64,000 nucleotides of DNA from Grifola frondosa (Eukaryota > Basidiomycota > Agaricomycetes > Polyporales > Grifolaceae), in contig LUGG01000001.1 of the NCBI GenBank assembly GCA_001683735.1, positions 1,736,001-1,800,000 of the forward strand, read 5' to 3'. The notes under the pieces are model-generated. The model saw nothing but the letters and a program-made list of their open reading frames with translations. It ran no database searches and was not told the origin of the DNA. Numbering within the stretch: position 1 is the first letter of the stretch; each line of letters opens with the position of its first letter. Positions 36,033 to 48,514 of the stretch are shown here, piece by piece. A program made the translations under genes and the position numbers.

Positions 36033-36468
36033 GAACTCTCTTTGAATGGCCTCAAATAACGTATCAATGTTCATAACGTTCATGGTCGGATGTACATCCA
36101 GAATACTTTTGTGCGGTGGTGACTTGTATGATTAAAGACCTTATAATTGATTCCAACAAAATACTGCACGCCGTCCGACTCATGGCGGCGGCGGAGTTCT
36201 TGGTGCGAAATACAGAATCACACCAAGCGAGACTTGAGTGGATGGCATATTCAAAGTTCGATGCATACCTAACATCACTAACATTCGGTTGCCCACCTGA
36301 GAACGCAAGGCCGCCGTAACAGGAGGGTCGTACATCAACATGTGTTGTGTTCTGATCACGAAATACCTCGAGGTGGTGAGGATTCCGCCGCCATCTGACT
36401 TGAACATTTGAGACCTGTCCGTGGAGGACGTGTGTGGCATTAAGGGCTGCGTGGTACAATCGTCTATA
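36033..36468. other. Intergenic, no gene recognised
   Basis: A 436-bp stretch between the tRNA and the NDUFA5 stop. Short frames on both strands lack conserved character. Confidence 0.45.
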
Positions 36469-36927
36469 TCATGAGGTCGACGCGGTGGATTCCTTGCCAA
36501 AGTACTGCCATTGACGAGGTTCTGGCTTCTCTTCCAGAGGCTCCCAACTATACAAAAATGGCATAAGGATGTGATAAAGAGACGTATAAGCTGGAGAGAC
36601 TCACGCCTTCCACTCGATCATCTTAGACACCAAGCTCAGCTCATCCTGCGCGATGTCGAGCGACTCCTCGATATGCCCCTCGTCCAACTGCTTCTCCGCC
36701 TCTGCAATGCTACCATTCGCTGCCTGCACGATATTGAGCTTACGCTGGGTAAGAACTTCGACACCCTGACGGTAGATGGATGAAGGCGGGATCGAAGAGA
36801 GTGCGGCGAGAGTGGACTCGTAGGTCTTCTTCAGCTCCGGGAGTGGGTCATGATGAACGCTTAAGCCCGTGAGGCCTGTGGTGGTCTTGCGTACTTGGTT
36901 GAGTAGAGGGCGCGTCAGACGAAACAT
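36469..36927 (-). CDS. NADH dehydrogenase (complex I) subunit NDUFA5/B13-like
   Basis: Accessory subunit of mitochondrial respiratory complex I. Two exons in frame. MFRLTRPLLNQVRKTTTGLT is followed by GLSVHHDPLPELKKTYESTL, the start of the ETC_C1_NDUFA5 family, then IYRQGVEVLTQRKLNIVQAA, GHIEESLDIAQDELSLVSKM and, after the intron, WEPLEEKPEPRQWQYFGKES. About 133 residues, in the family range. The start at 36927 is 130 bp from the oppositely directed bL32m start, so the two mitochondrial genes share one promoter. Confidence 0.9.
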
Positions 36928-37057
36928 TGGTGAGGCAGCGACAGTGGCAGGCGCGTTCGTCGAACGGATATGGCAATCGACTCGCGGGTCGGAGAGTGAA
37001 AGAGCAGTCCGCTCCAAACCACAAATATTCTGCACAGTGAACTCAGCATCGCCTACA
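36928..37057. promoter_or_regulatory. Shared 130-bp bidirectional promoter, NDUFA5 / bL32m
   Basis: Only 130 bp separate the two start codons, so both 5' leaders and promoter elements must lie here. Both products act in mitochondria (respiratory chain and mitochondrial translation). Confidence 0.65.
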
Positions 37058-37594
37058 ATGGCTGCCCTTGCACTCCGTCAATCTCGAACATGGTTATCTG
37101 TGTTCACTATGCCGCAATTTGCTCGCCCGTTCCTTGCGGCCTCCCTCCTCCCTGCTTTCCTCACACCGCGACCAATTAGCTGGGCATTCCCTTCATTGGA
37201 ATCCTTACTTGAATTGTTCCCGCCATTTCTACTCGCGGTGCCCAAAAAGAAGGTATCTCACTCCAGGAAAGCGATGCGGAGTGCAAATAAGGGATTGAAA
37301 GACAAGCACAGTACGCGCCTATACTCTTTACGATAACTCTCGACTCAATGTTGCCGAAAAGACCTTGTACATTGTCCGGGATGCGGTTCCCCAAAATTAG
37401 CACACCATCTGTGTTCAAATTGCTATTCGAGTCTGAGTCGGGCCTGGAAAGCGAAAGCGAGGCAGGAGGGAAGTAGCCCGACTAGTGGGGTACCTTCTGT
37501 TGTTGAGGTATGTTTCGTGATGGTCGATACCATGCTATTTGCTGAGTCTTTTCCATCTCAAGTGATATCACGTACTATCGTTATGGCATACTAG
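37058..37594 (+). CDS. MRPL32: Mitochondrial large ribosomal subunit protein bL32m
   Basis: Zinc-ribbon protein of the mitochondrial ribosome; in yeast its N-terminus is cleaved by the m-AAA protease. Exon 1 is 37058-37310, exon 2 starts at 37362. The long hydrophobic/arginine presequence (MAALALRQSRTWLSVFTMPQ) ends near PPFLLAVPKKKVSHSRKAMR, the family start of mature L32. Then ANKGLKDKHNLVHCPGCG and KLAHHLCSNCYSSLSRAWK carry the two CxxC pairs. The frame stays open to TAG at 37592-37594, but a donor-like GAGGTATGT near 37507 could end the last coding exon earlier, so the C-terminus is uncertain. Confidence 0.87.
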
Positions 37595-38417
37595 TATTTC
37601 TTATTACTCTGATTTCGACGCGTCGAGTCGTTGTCCGAGTCGAAACATTTATTGTAATGTGAGTTTCGGATCATGATCACCGCTTTTTAATTTTGCACAA
37701 CAATGCGTCAACGACATCGTGAATCCGACTTTTTCGAGGTCATACTACAAAGTTCCAAACTACGTTGAAACAAGTTGGGTGGGGTCATTGTCTCTCCGCA
37801 ATAGACTCTTGCCTTATCATCCTTACTCTTACCTACCAATTGACGTACAAGAAGACGCGAAGACCATGCCTCTCTGTCTTCTAGACTGTTCAATGCGTTT
37901 AAACCACCCCGTGAGTCTGCTGCATACGATGCCTGCTGTGCTTATCGAATACTGCAACGGGCATTGCGTGATAGACATGTTCCCCACTCAGGCGAAATTC
38001 GAATATTGTACATATCCCGAACTGTGGGTCTACGACGAGCACTTTGTCGCGTTGAAGATGTCCATCTGGCCCGGGTCGTGCTGATCCCTGCACGATCACC
38101 CGTAGACCAATTAAATTATCTTGAACAATCTTCGCATGTAATGAAGAGTGTGTAGTAAGTAAATATTCGGAACTGATGGGCCATTGTCTGTTGCAAAAGA
38201 AGGGTTCCGTAGTTGACGTTAAGATCTAAGACTTGAGCAAGTTGCAATGAAACTAATGGATTCGACTAAGGACTTCCATTTAGCGTGTGGCGTTGAGGGG
38301 TCACGTGATCGACGCGTTCTGTTGAACTCCGTGGCAAGGACAATGAAAGAACCGGACAAACCGACGTGACCATCCTCCTCCCCGCTCTACTGTTTTTCCC
38401 CTCTCAATTGGACAGCT
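37595..38417. other. Intergenic, no certain gene
   Basis: About 820 bp before INCENP. A frame at 37719-38084 (121 codons) lacks an ATG start at its head and any recognised domain. A pyrimidine-rich stretch at 38370-38410 fits an INCENP 5' leader. Confidence 0.4.
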
Positions 38418-41400
38418 ATGGACATCTCGAGACCAGGAGAGGCTGGTGTAATAGCGTGGTGCAATACGATCCGCTTCAGCATGGCCAAAGACCCCGGCCG
38501 TCAGTTCCTCGACGAACAGATTCAACAGCAAGGATTCGATTTTCTTGACAGTTATCTGGATAATTTCTTTGAGGGACCAAGAAACGAGTGTGTGATATCG
38601 CGTTATGCTACTAACTTTTCGACCCATGACATCCTATAGGCCTGTTATCGAACTCCTGAAGACTCCGGGGAGGAAGAAGAACGCGCCCATCAGGACGAGG
38701 GCTGCCACCGCTGCTGCTGCTAAGATGAAAGCTGTTGTCGCTGTTTCGCTAGAGGTGCGTGTAGCTGCATGTTTGACTTTCCCTCGCGTCTGATAATCTC
38801 AGGACGGCGCTGATGACGAGAAGGAAAATCACGTCCCCGTCAACAACTTCCACAAAGCGCTTTTGGAAGCCAAAGAAACCGAAGACTCCCAGACCAAGCC
38901 TGAATTCGACCGTATACCCGATAAGGTTGCTCCGACCAAGATCGAGTCTGTCAACGAGCTCTCAATCATCGCGGAAGATGACGAGTCCGCAGAACGAAGT
39001 CGTGCGTCCGTACATATGACTCGTTCTAGCGATGTGATGGGCGTTGAGATTGAGCCCGTTCCGGATCCTCCAAGTGTGTCTGCGACAGTAGATGTTGTGG
39101 TTCCTCCTGACCACGACGTGCGGGATATCGCAGGGACCTCAGAAACTCCACCCGAGCCCCCTTTTCACAGGACCATGAGGAGCGAACGCATGATGATGTG
39201 ACCTCTTCCTCTATCAACACATTCCATTCTGTACCGCTTGATTCTCCACGATTGCCGGAACCGTCATCCGACCACCACACAGCTCCCTTACCTCATATTA
39301 CACGGGAGACTGAGCCTTCGCAGGAGGACCTTCACGCGTTCACTGCCCCTCTCCCCATTGTCTCGTCTGTTTCCAGTGACCTTGCGAAACATCCCCATCC
39401 GGACGAGATTCTTGTGCCCATCCGGGATGCTGCACCAACTCCCGCGCCTGGTCTCTCCCGCAAGCCAAGTCTATCTCAATTCACTGGCCTTTCTGCCCCG
39501 TCGCCATTGCACAAGTCAATGCGCACTCCTAGAGAACCTTCAATGGGCCCACTTGCGCTTGCTGCTCCTTCAGGTCCTGCCATTGGTGGGAAGAGGACCT
39601 CATGGCTGGTGAAAGCCAAAGAGGCGAAAGCCTTCGAAAGTACGGTGAAGAAGCCAACACCATTCGAAGCGGGCCCAATTCTTCCTTCTTTGTTTGCTGG
39701 GCGCAAGAGAAAGAGCAGCGAGATGCTGGATGCGGGAGTCACTGCAGCGATGGGTTCCGTGCCCGGAGCAGGTAATGATGGGGAGAGGGCCTTCAAGACT
39801 CCGAAGCTCACTTCTGTTACAGAAACTTCAAAGGTCAAGCAAACGCCTCGCATCACGGAGAAAGATGGGACCCGTGTCAAGGCGCGATCTGCAGAGAAGC
39901 AGCAGGCCGCAACTGCTCGTACCCCGTCCCCACTACGGTCGCATTCGTCAGAGCCAGATGTTCTTAGGCCTACTAAGTCTTCTGAAGACTTTACGCCTGC
40001 GATTATAGCCGAGCACGATCTGGATCGCTTCAAGAAGACAGTTGAAGGTTTTGGCACCAAAGTCAGAGCTGGGAAAAGTTTGGGGAAATCGCTCGGAGGC
40101 AACGCAGCGGCCGCCTTGGCGGAGGCCAGAGCGGCTGCTGAAGCAAGGGTCGCTGAGAGGAACAAGCTGGAGAGCGGATCTCCTTCAACAGTCGCCCCTG
40201 AGAAGGCTGCCCAAGCTGCCTCGTCTTCAGGGCGAAACAGTGTCCCCACCGCCGCTCCAGCACCAGTTGCCGACAGTGCGATGACGGAGTCGGAACGAAG
40301 GCTAAGTGTGTCGGATCTCGTCACCTCCGAAGATAAGGACAAGGGCAAAGCCCCCGCTGCAGAGTCTTCTCAAGCTTCTTCTGCCGCGCCCGCGGCGGAT
40401 AACAGCACGTCAACGACGCCTCCCAACTCACCTCCACGATCTCGCACCACTAGCTTCGTTGCTCCTACTGTACCGGTCTTCAGCAAACCCTCTGCACCCA
40501 CTGTATTTTCTCTTCCTCCACCTCGGCCCGACAGCAAACCTGCCACAGCATTGAGCCAGGAGTTCTCTTTCAAATTGCCCACTACCAATCCATTCAAGCT
40601 GCCTGTTGCAATGACGCTGGGTGTCCCCGCCGTCTTCCCATCCACTTCGCAGGAAAGCAAGCTCATACCGCTCTCTGCACAAAGCAGCAAGGCGAGCATG
40701 TTCTCTGACGCCGTGTTCGATAGGCAGGACAGTATCCCTGCATGGATGCCGTCGACCCAGGACACGGAGTTCTCGTTACACCCTTCGCAGTCACAGCAGG
40801 CCGAGGCTCAAGCCGACGACTTCGATGACGACGACGAGAGCTGGCATCTGGACGATAAGTTCGCTCCAGACCAGATGTGGACCCCGTTCGGATTCGTGTC
40901 GGCAGACAGGGACGATACGATGACATGGAGCACGCTGCCAAGCAGAAGCACCAGTCAGAAAGGAGGGGACACTGGCCCCGTGCAGCCTACACAGAGCTTC
41001 CTCACCGCGCTATCGCAGAGCAGGGAGGACGATGATGGCGGCGGCGCCCCGCCCGCCGATGGGGCCGCCGCTGCTCCTGCAGTGGGGCCGTATCAGTTCA
41101 AGTTTGACTTTGGTAACCCTGAGCTCGACGAAGCCGATATAGCGATGGAGATAGATGTTGTTGATGACGAGGACGAAGTAAAGAGCGACCTGGAGGATAT
41201 TATGGTAGCCGGGAAATCTACTGTCAGCCTTGTTAAGGTACGTCGATTTGTTATGCATCCTGGCCTTGTGAAGATGAACTCATTACTTCACAGTCGAAGC
41301 CGGACATTCCTGAGAGAAGCGGAAGTCAGCAGTCGATGGCATCGACATCGTCTTCATCGCAGTCTCAAGGCGGCTTCTTTGGCCAAGCCTCCAAGTTGGT

Positions 41401-42545
41401 GAGCAGCATGCTGGGAGGCAGCAAGAAGGCCAAGGCAGAGCCAGTGAAGAGCCTGCAGCTTGCTGCCGCTGCTGCAAAGAAGGTAAGCGAGGAAACATTG
41501 TGGTTTAGCGGCTTCTCTGAATGGTTGGTCACAGCAACAAGAAGAGAAGGAGAAGAAGGCTGCGCGCTTGAAGGAGATGGAGAATCGCCGTCAACTTGCG
41601 CTGCAGAGGAAAGCGGACGAAGAGAAAGCGCGTGCGCTCGAAGAGGAGCGCAAGTTCAAAGAAGAGAATGAGAAACGCAAGAGAGATCGGGAAGAGCACA
41701 CGGATAAGAGACCACTGAGGAGCGTGAGCAAGAAGGTAAATGGTGCACTTCGTGCTTTGCGAGCAGTGTAGCTCATAAATTTTATAACATTGCAGGCTGA
41801 GGACGATAACGCCAAGAAACGCAAAGTGACGATTGAGGTCGAGAAGAAACTCGAAGTCAAGAAGCCCCCATCCAAGGATAAGAAGGACCAGCTTCCACCA
41901 CGCGTCATGAAGCCCGGCTCCAGCACCGCTCCTGGCACAGTGACAAAGTCAGGCACGCTCCCCAAGTCGGCCCTCCGGCAACCTGCGCCTACACCTACCA
42001 TGTCAACTTTCCAGCCTCCTTCGTTGCCTTCATCTTCATCGGTCAAGACAATTCCGAAGACGATCAAGATGGTCCAATCATCAAGCAACCTCAGAGCAGC
42101 GGCCGCAACGGCGGCCGCCAAGGGGAAAGAGAAGGCAACAGTGAAAGACGACCGCGCCGATCAGCTCCCCTCTCAGGTCATCCAGGCACAGATGGCGAAC
42201 CGTGTGAAGGCGCAGATGCAGCCGCCACCGGTGACCAGCGAGAGCATCGAGCTCCCGGACATCCACAGCGAGTACTCGGACTCGGAGGATGAGGACCGTC
42301 CACGCACATTCGACCCGCCGGGGTGGGCGCAGTCTCCCGAGCTGCGCGTTGCGTTGCACCAACAGAGCACGATGAACCCCGACGACATCTTTGGGCCCAT
42401 CGGACCACTGCGGATGGAGGACATCTTCAGGACGCGGCAAAGTCGCTTCAGGGCGCGCACGAGTTCAGCGAATTGGGTGGGGACGGACCAGCTCACGGCA
42501 GAGGAGGAGCGGGAATATGCGCGGAGGATGGGGTTTGCTAGATGA
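38418..42545 (+). CDS. Inner centromere protein INCENP/Sli15-like (one frame break)
   Basis: Scaffold of the chromosomal passenger complex that binds and activates Aurora kinase. The N-terminus (WCNTIRFSMAKDPGRQFLDE, FDFLDSYLDNFFEG) fits the helix that binds the survivin/borealin partners. A long disordered middle has SP/TP sites and FDFGNPELDEADI. A Lys/Glu-rich single-alpha-helix-like region (EENEKRKRDREEHTDKRP) precedes the C-terminal IN-box: FDPPGWAQSPELRVALHQQS, DIFGPIGPLRMEDIFRTRQS and RFRARTSSANWVGTDQLT, with the conserved TSS-W that Aurora phosphorylates. About six exons. At 39157-39161 a run of five C needs a sixth to join PEPPFS to QDHEERTHDDVTSSS. Start MDISRPGEAGV at 38418. Confidence 0.88.
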
Positions 42546-42746
42546 TGGTTATGCAACCACAATACACACGAATGAACAATATCAATCTTGGACAATACGA
42601 TAGTAACATCATCAGCAAGTCAAAATTCAGAACTATGATACATGAGATGGCAAGCTACGGATGTACATTCTGAGCATTAGGAAAAGAAATGAATGACCGC
42701 AATATGCTGGTATGCGTGAAGAGGGGGCCTTGGAAAAGGTGCGAAA

Positions 42747-43466
42747 TCAGGTACGCTTGCAATACGCTTTGTGACGCTTCCAGTCTTGCTTCTGAAGAGA
42801 AAATTTGTTACACACTTAGACTGCGATGCGAGTGAACTTACTTGACAAGCTGTACAGCAGTAAAAGATCGACTAACAAGTAGAAATTGAGCGAAAAGACG
42901 AGCACACAGCCAGAAAGAGGCTTACTCTGCACACTGAACATGTACGCAACGTGGCAAGCTTCGTGACCTGAGATGTACACTGTCAAAACAACTGCTATTA
43001 GTAAAACAGCTTCTGACTATTGACGGAGCCTCACATTGTAATTGCTGCAACACATTTCATCCGGAGCACCAATCATCCTCAGAGCCTTGGCCTCCTTTAA
43101 GTTACCTCGCACTTCTTGCACTTGAGCAAGGTTCTCGCGAGTGGTAGCGATATCCCAAGCATTAGGAGAGCGGTCGGCAAGGCGAGATTCGAGGGCCTTG
43201 TTCAAGAACCGCTCGGCATCGTCAAGACGGCCCATTTTTATGTAGAGCTCGCCTAAGTTGTTCCAGCCAAGAGCTGTGCTAGGGTCTTTGGAGCCAATGT
43301 GTCGCTCGTTCAGCTGGATAGCGAGCAGATGATTACGCTCGGCCTCCGCAAATTTTCCCTGGGCTTCGAGCTGTCTGGCCTCATTGTTGAGGGTGGCAGC
43401 TTGATAAATGGCCTGAGCCTGCTCCATAGAGGGGTTGATGGAGGCACTCATGCTAGAAAAATTCAT
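42747..43466 (-). CDS. TPR protein with C-terminal MYND zinc finger
   Basis: Small protein of the TPR-MYND type common in mushroom-forming fungi; molecular role unknown. TPR units: AIYQAATLNNEARQLEAQGK, AEAERNHLLAIQLNERHIG, TALGWNNLGELYIKMGRLDD, AERFLNKALESRL, DIATTRENLAQVQEVRGNLK. The C-terminal exons, joined by three introns with GTGAGG, GTAAGC and GTAAGT donors, read CCSNYN-CTSQVTKLATLRTC, SVCRSIFYCCTACQKQDW and KRHKAYCKRT. This has the CxxC, CxxxC and Wx2HxxxC spacing of a MYND finger. Two ATGs (43466 and 43451) are possible starts. The gene diverges from the thiolase over about 240 bp. Confidence 0.8.
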
Positions 43467-43706
43467 GATTGTGAGACAGTGTGCAGTGGGAGAGTATCAG
43501 TGAAGTGTGCGTGTGATCCAACGCGTAGAGTCTATTGACAATAAATAGTGATCGGCAGAAGATGCCCATGCGGAGATCATGTGGTCGCGTCCGACCGCAA
43601 GTTCGTGTGGGGAAGAGAGGTCAACATTCAGTATAGGCCGCCGTTCGGCCCAGTCCTATATATTCATGCTCCTTTGTCGCCTCTCTGTCTGCTATCTTTT
43701 CCGCCT

Positions 43707-45453
43707 ATGTTGTCCAGGGTAGCACTGCGAAGATCCTTCTTGTCTCGCTCCATTTCCACCGCCCGAGGTCGTTCTGCTATCCTCGAGAAACGGCCAGATG
43801 ACGTTGTCATCACGTTCGCAAAGCGCACCGCAATGGGTCGGGTGAGGAAAGGGCAGCTCAAGGACACGCCTGTAGATGAGCTCATGCATGCCCTGTTCAG
43901 TGTGCGCCCAAAGTCATGCTTGCAATTGATCGATCACTAACGCGCGTCCATCTCAGGCCTCGCTCCAGGAGACCAAGCTTAACCCTGCTGAAGTCGAGGA
44001 TATCTGCGTAGGTATGTACATGTAGAAGTGCATTGAACGTCCTCCATACTAACCATCCTACGCTTGCCAATGTAGGCACTTGTCACCCACCGTCCCCATT
44101 GTATGTCTCCCGCGCAGCGGCATTGGCAGCTGGATTTCCAGCGGAGGTCCCCATATCCACGGTCAATCGACTATGTTCTTCCGGTTTACAGGCCATCAGG
44201 AGTATCGCTCACGCCATCGAGAGTCGCGACATTTCGTTGGGCTTAGCGGTAGGCGTCGAAAGTATGTCAATGAAGTTAGTGTACCTTTACGTTAGCGTTC
44301 TCTATACCTGCGCATGTTACTAACATTCCATAGTCCTCGTCCGACACCTGAGATTGTAAACATAGTGTCTCGGAACTTCCAAGCAAACGACTGCGTGCAG
44401 GTCAGGCTTTCCATTTTTTTCTCTTCGTGGAAATCTCACGCAGCATTTAACAGCCAATGGGATGGACCTCAGAAATGGTTACAACCAAACTTATAACGTC
44501 TCCCGGAAGAAGCAAGACGAATATGCGCTCATCTCACATACTCGGGCGGAGAAGGTGAGAATTATAAAGGCAGGGACGTGCACCGCAATTATCGAGATCC
44601 CTTTATTCTCCAGGCACTTGAGGCCGGTATCTTTGCCGAAGAAATCATCCCCATCGAGCTCCGAGGTGTCGTCATTTCTGCTGACGACACCGTCCGGAAA
44701 GGTGTCACGGCCGACTCACTATCGAAACTCAAGCCCGTGTTCCCCGACTGGGGAGAGGCTTCTACGACCGCTGGCAATGCTAGCGGCATAGGCGATGGTG
44801 CTGCATTGTGTATCCTCACCACGAGAGCACGAGCAGAGAAAGAGGGGATGCCGGTGCTCGGGAAGTACGTTGCGAGTACATTTGTCGGTACGTCCGATAA
44901 TTGCTTTAGCATGGAGCCATTTGGTGACCGCATAGTAGGTGTCGAACCCCGTTATATGGGGATCGCCCCCGTTGCGGCTATACCCAAGGTGCTTGCGGAG
45001 ACCGGGTTGACAAAGGAGGATATCGATGTGTGGGAGGTGAGACGACTTGAACGATATTCTTTCTTCCGAAGAGCCTAGAAGCTGAATGTCGTGTTATGAA
45101 GATCAACGAGGCATTCGCATCCCAATTCGCATATTGTGTCGAACAGTTACAGATTCCTATTGAGAAGATCAATCCCAAGTGAGAGGTAACGCATTTGCTT
45201 CCCCAAGTACACACTAACGGATGGCCATCTAGTGGCGGGGCTATCTCCCTGACACACCCACTTGGAATGAGTAAGTTTTTTCTTGGTTATGTGGTTCATG
45301 ACTTATATATCCAAATTTGCAGCGGGCATTCGGCAAGTGGTGACAGGCCTTGCTGAACTTCGGCGTCGAAACGCGCAGCTCTTGTGCACGAGCATGTGTG
45401 TGGGCAGCGGGATGGGAGGCGCCGGTATCTTTGTGAATGAGGCTCACTCTTAG
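43707..45453 (+). CDS. 3-ketoacyl-CoA thiolase, ACAA1-type (one frame break)
   Basis: Thiolytic last step of fatty-acid beta-oxidation. About nine exons. The N-terminus (MLSRVALRRSFLSRSISTAR) is an Arg/Ser-rich presequence, not a clear PTS2, so mitochondrial import is inferred. Motifs: DVVITFAKRTAMGRVRKGQL, VPISTVNRLCSSGLQAIRSI with the nucleophilic Cys, LGLAVGVESMS, NASGIGDGAALCILTTRARA, GVEPRYMGIAPVAAIPKVL, NPNGGAISLTHPLGMTGIRQ, and CVGSGMGGAGIFVNE with the second Cys. In the first His motif the usual glycine of GHP is threonine. The frame fails at 44473-44475, where one extra A in AAA joins PMGWTSEN to GYNQTYNVSRKKQ. Probably an artefact. Confidence 0.9.
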
Positions 45454-45523
45454 ACTTGACAACGATACCCAACCACCATGTGACCAGAACTCTCTCGTTA
45501 ACGATTCAAACATTTTGTGGTCT

Positions 45524-47667
45524 TTATAACTTTGAAGGCTTAGTACCCGACGGCTTGCCTTTGAGAGCCGCATCCACGATCTCTGTCATCGCGATGACCG
45601 CTTCCTCCTCCAATGACCGTCCTACCAGCTGTAAAGCAACAGGCGCGTTCTGGAACGTAGCCGGGTCATCTGTGCAATAACAGCAGAGTAAGTTATGCGC
45701 CATGGTGACAGCAAAGTCATCAGCAGCTCACAAATACCATGATTCGTCTTGTCTGCTTTACTTAGGAATTTGTGTTCGGGTTTTATACCATCTAGCTCAG
45801 GATTCACTCTGGTAACGGGGAAGACACACGCCACATAATCCAAGGTATTCCACACCATAGTGTAGCTCGTGTTCCTATGGACACATTGATTAGCCCGTTC
45901 GTCTGTCAGGTGCGGAAATATGGTTACGCACTTGTTCGCACCATGCGGCGGCGCAGCATAGGGAGCGCACGGGGATATAATGGCGTCGACTGGTCTTCCT
46001 GTGCCTGTCACTTCTGCAGTCTTCTGCCAATGGTCGAGATATTCCTTCCGGAGTCCCGCACGCAGCTTCTGAACTCGCCAGAGCTGGTATGCGGGCAGGC
46101 CATCGTCGTCGGGACGGAAGATGCCCTTCGCAATTACTTCTTCGACGGGACTCATCGTCGAGACAACTGGCTCGCCCGTCGCTGCGGTGACGATCTTGTA
46201 GTCCTGAGATGCGCCCGCATTCCAGATCGCACTCTAAAGTTGCCATGCCTTCAGTCAGAGCGTCCTAGAAATAAAAAGGTACTTACGAGAGTACGATTCA
46301 AGTCAGCGTGTTTGAACGGATGCCAGTCGACGACTGCATGATCGGCGCTGAGAAAATGGTCAGGCAGGTATGCAAAGGGACTGACCTCGGTGTCCAGCAG
46401 GCAACAGCGCGTTCTTCGTCATCTCCAGCGCCCTAGTGACTGGCGGATGAGGGACGACCACACCGTCATTCCACATGATCGCAAAGCAGAGCTGTTTGCC
46501 GCCCCCGTGCTCCGAAAGGGCGTAGGCCCCCTCGTCCCACTTCTTGCGGACAGCGAGAGGGTCTTTCAGCCAGGGCTGCTGCTGAATTACGGCCTGCATA
46601 AATGCCTTGATCCCGCTCAGGCTATTGGATATAGGCCCGAGCACAGAAGGAACGGAGTCCTGGCCTTCCATGCTGTTTACGCATCCTTGATAGGGCACAC
46701 GTCCATACGAGGTGCGTAGTCCATATACTCCGTTAAATCCCGAGGGGATGCGGATCGAGCTGTTGATCAGTATGAGAACAATTGCAAAAGTGGTGTCCGA
46801 TACATTCAAGCATACCCTCCGATGTCGGAACCGACCCCAAGGGGACTGCCCTTCAAAGCGATGAGCGCGCCCTCGCCGCCAGAAGAACCTCCACTTGTGA
46901 GAGAGCGGTTCGCAGGATTGGTGGTCCTTCCAAAAATATTGTTGAACGTCTCCGGCCACTGCATGGAATGTCGGTCAGCTATTTGCTCGCATTGCAGTCA
47001 ATGCATGGTATATTCACCATGAGAGTCTGAGGAACGTTGGTCCTGACAAATGGAACAGCACCACTCGCGTAGAGGATCTCGACGAGGGCAGCGTCATGAT
47101 CAGCGTATTTGCCAATCCAAGACACATATCCTGCAAAGGAAGTCAGAATATGGAATATGCAACACAAAGAGATCCAAACCCATCGTCGTTTCGAGGCCCT
47201 TCATGCATATCTGGTCTTTGAGCGAGATAGGCAGACCATGCAAAAGCCCAACTATTTTCCCTGTTTCCTTGAGATATTTGTCGAGTTCCGCTGCACGAGC
47301 AAGGGCGCGCTCGACGAAAATCTCTGTGAGGCAATTCACCTGGATATATTACTTGAGAAAAGAGATTCAAAATGGGATAAATAATGCGAGATCATACGAG
47401 CTGATGTGCAATGATGGCTCTCTTGTAGAACGCGGTGGTGACTTCGACTGAGGACCATTCAGATGTTGCCAGTTTCTTCAACAACACTGCGACATCCGTT
47501 GTATTCGTTATCTCCAGCTCCCTCCGCGTTAACAGTCCACACTTCTCAGGAACGTCCCTCACATCAAGAACGGTGTCGGATGGAACAGAAATGAGCCAGT
47601 CTTTAGGTATACACTCTTGTTGACGACGCCTCTTGTCGGCTGCAAGACTTTGCCAGTTCTGAGCCAT
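45524..47667 (-). CDS. Amidase signature enzyme (acetamidase-like)
   Basis: Hydrolyses amides to acids and ammonia; closest in type to fungal acetamidases. About nine exons. The Ser-cisSer-Lys triad is present: Lys in GLPISLKDQICMKG, the cis-Ser/Ser region in RSLTSGGSSGGEGALIALKG and GSDIGGSIRIPSGFNGVYGL. Other family stretches: DVPEKCGLLTRRELEITNTT, VERALARAAELDKYLKETGK, PFVRTNVPQTLM, ISPCAPYAAPPHGANK, YTMVWNTLDYVACVFPVTRV and FQNAPVALQLVGRSLEEEAV. No signal peptide, so a cytosolic enzyme of nitrogen scavenging is inferred. Start at MAQNWQSLAADKRRRQQ. No frame break was noticed, though not every junction was checked base by base. Confidence 0.87.
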
Positions 47668-48514
47668 CTTTCAATCGAAGTGATGGGACGCGCTTTGATG
47701 GGGGTTCAGCGATAACATGCACTCTGAGATTATATACAATTCTATTATCGGGACACGCAACTCGATACAAAATGTCAACACCACGATATACTCCGTGAGA
47801 ATACCATGGACATCCACAAGACATTGATAGGTGATAACAAGGATAACGCCCGCCAAGCTGCGGTGCCTTGGATATGACCGGGCCGGAAGAAGGATTCTGA
47901 ATGAGAAATGCGTCGTTAGCCATTGAAACATTATCAACAAGCATACAAATCATGAAGAAAAGCTCAGGAGGTCATTCATGTCAGCGATACAATGGAGAGC
48001 AGAGCTCAAGAACAAAGCATCGAAGTCGACTAAGAGGTGCCAGTTACGGTTGAAGATACAACACTCGTCATAGCAGAATATCTGACACCAAAATCGAGAG
48101 TCCACTCACCCGTAAGTGTGCAAGTCACAAGAAAGCATGTTGATGTGGGTCCAGGAAGATCCAGGGCGGATGAACGAAGACAAAGTGAAGCATCTCGAGA
48201 ATGGTAAAGTGGTGAAAAACTTCGGCCATATATACATATTACGTTGAAACTCCGTTTGAAAGGTGCATTGTCACGTGCTCGATCAGGAATTTCGCGTGTG
48301 TACTGGCACCGCTCAGCCTCAACGTCGTACTCGCCGTCGCATTTCAACCTCAAGGTTAGTGTTATTTTAGTTAGAAGGCTGTCGAGAAGGCTATGTTGAC
48401 AAGGCTCATTGAAATCTGTTTGATGATACGCTGGATATTCCGATCTGACTAGATGTGAACCGATCAAGACGCTGATTTTCGTCCGTCTTGTTATCAGCTT
48501 TCCTCACCCATAAA
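47668..48514. other. Divergent intergenic region, amidase / RPS3
   Basis: About 850 bp between two head-to-head starts. Contains only short unconserved frames; the part near 48440-48510 is pyrimidine-rich on the + strand, as expected before a ribosomal-protein gene. Confidence 0.45.

Noticed and set aside
37719..38084. 121-codon frame before INCENP
   Set aside because: The frame does not begin with ATG, shows no domain and lies in a promoter-like region.
39476..40348. 290-codon open frame on the minus strand
   Set aside because: It is fully antisense to the INCENP coding exon, is Ser/Ala-rich in a way that mirrors the sense codons, and has no domain.
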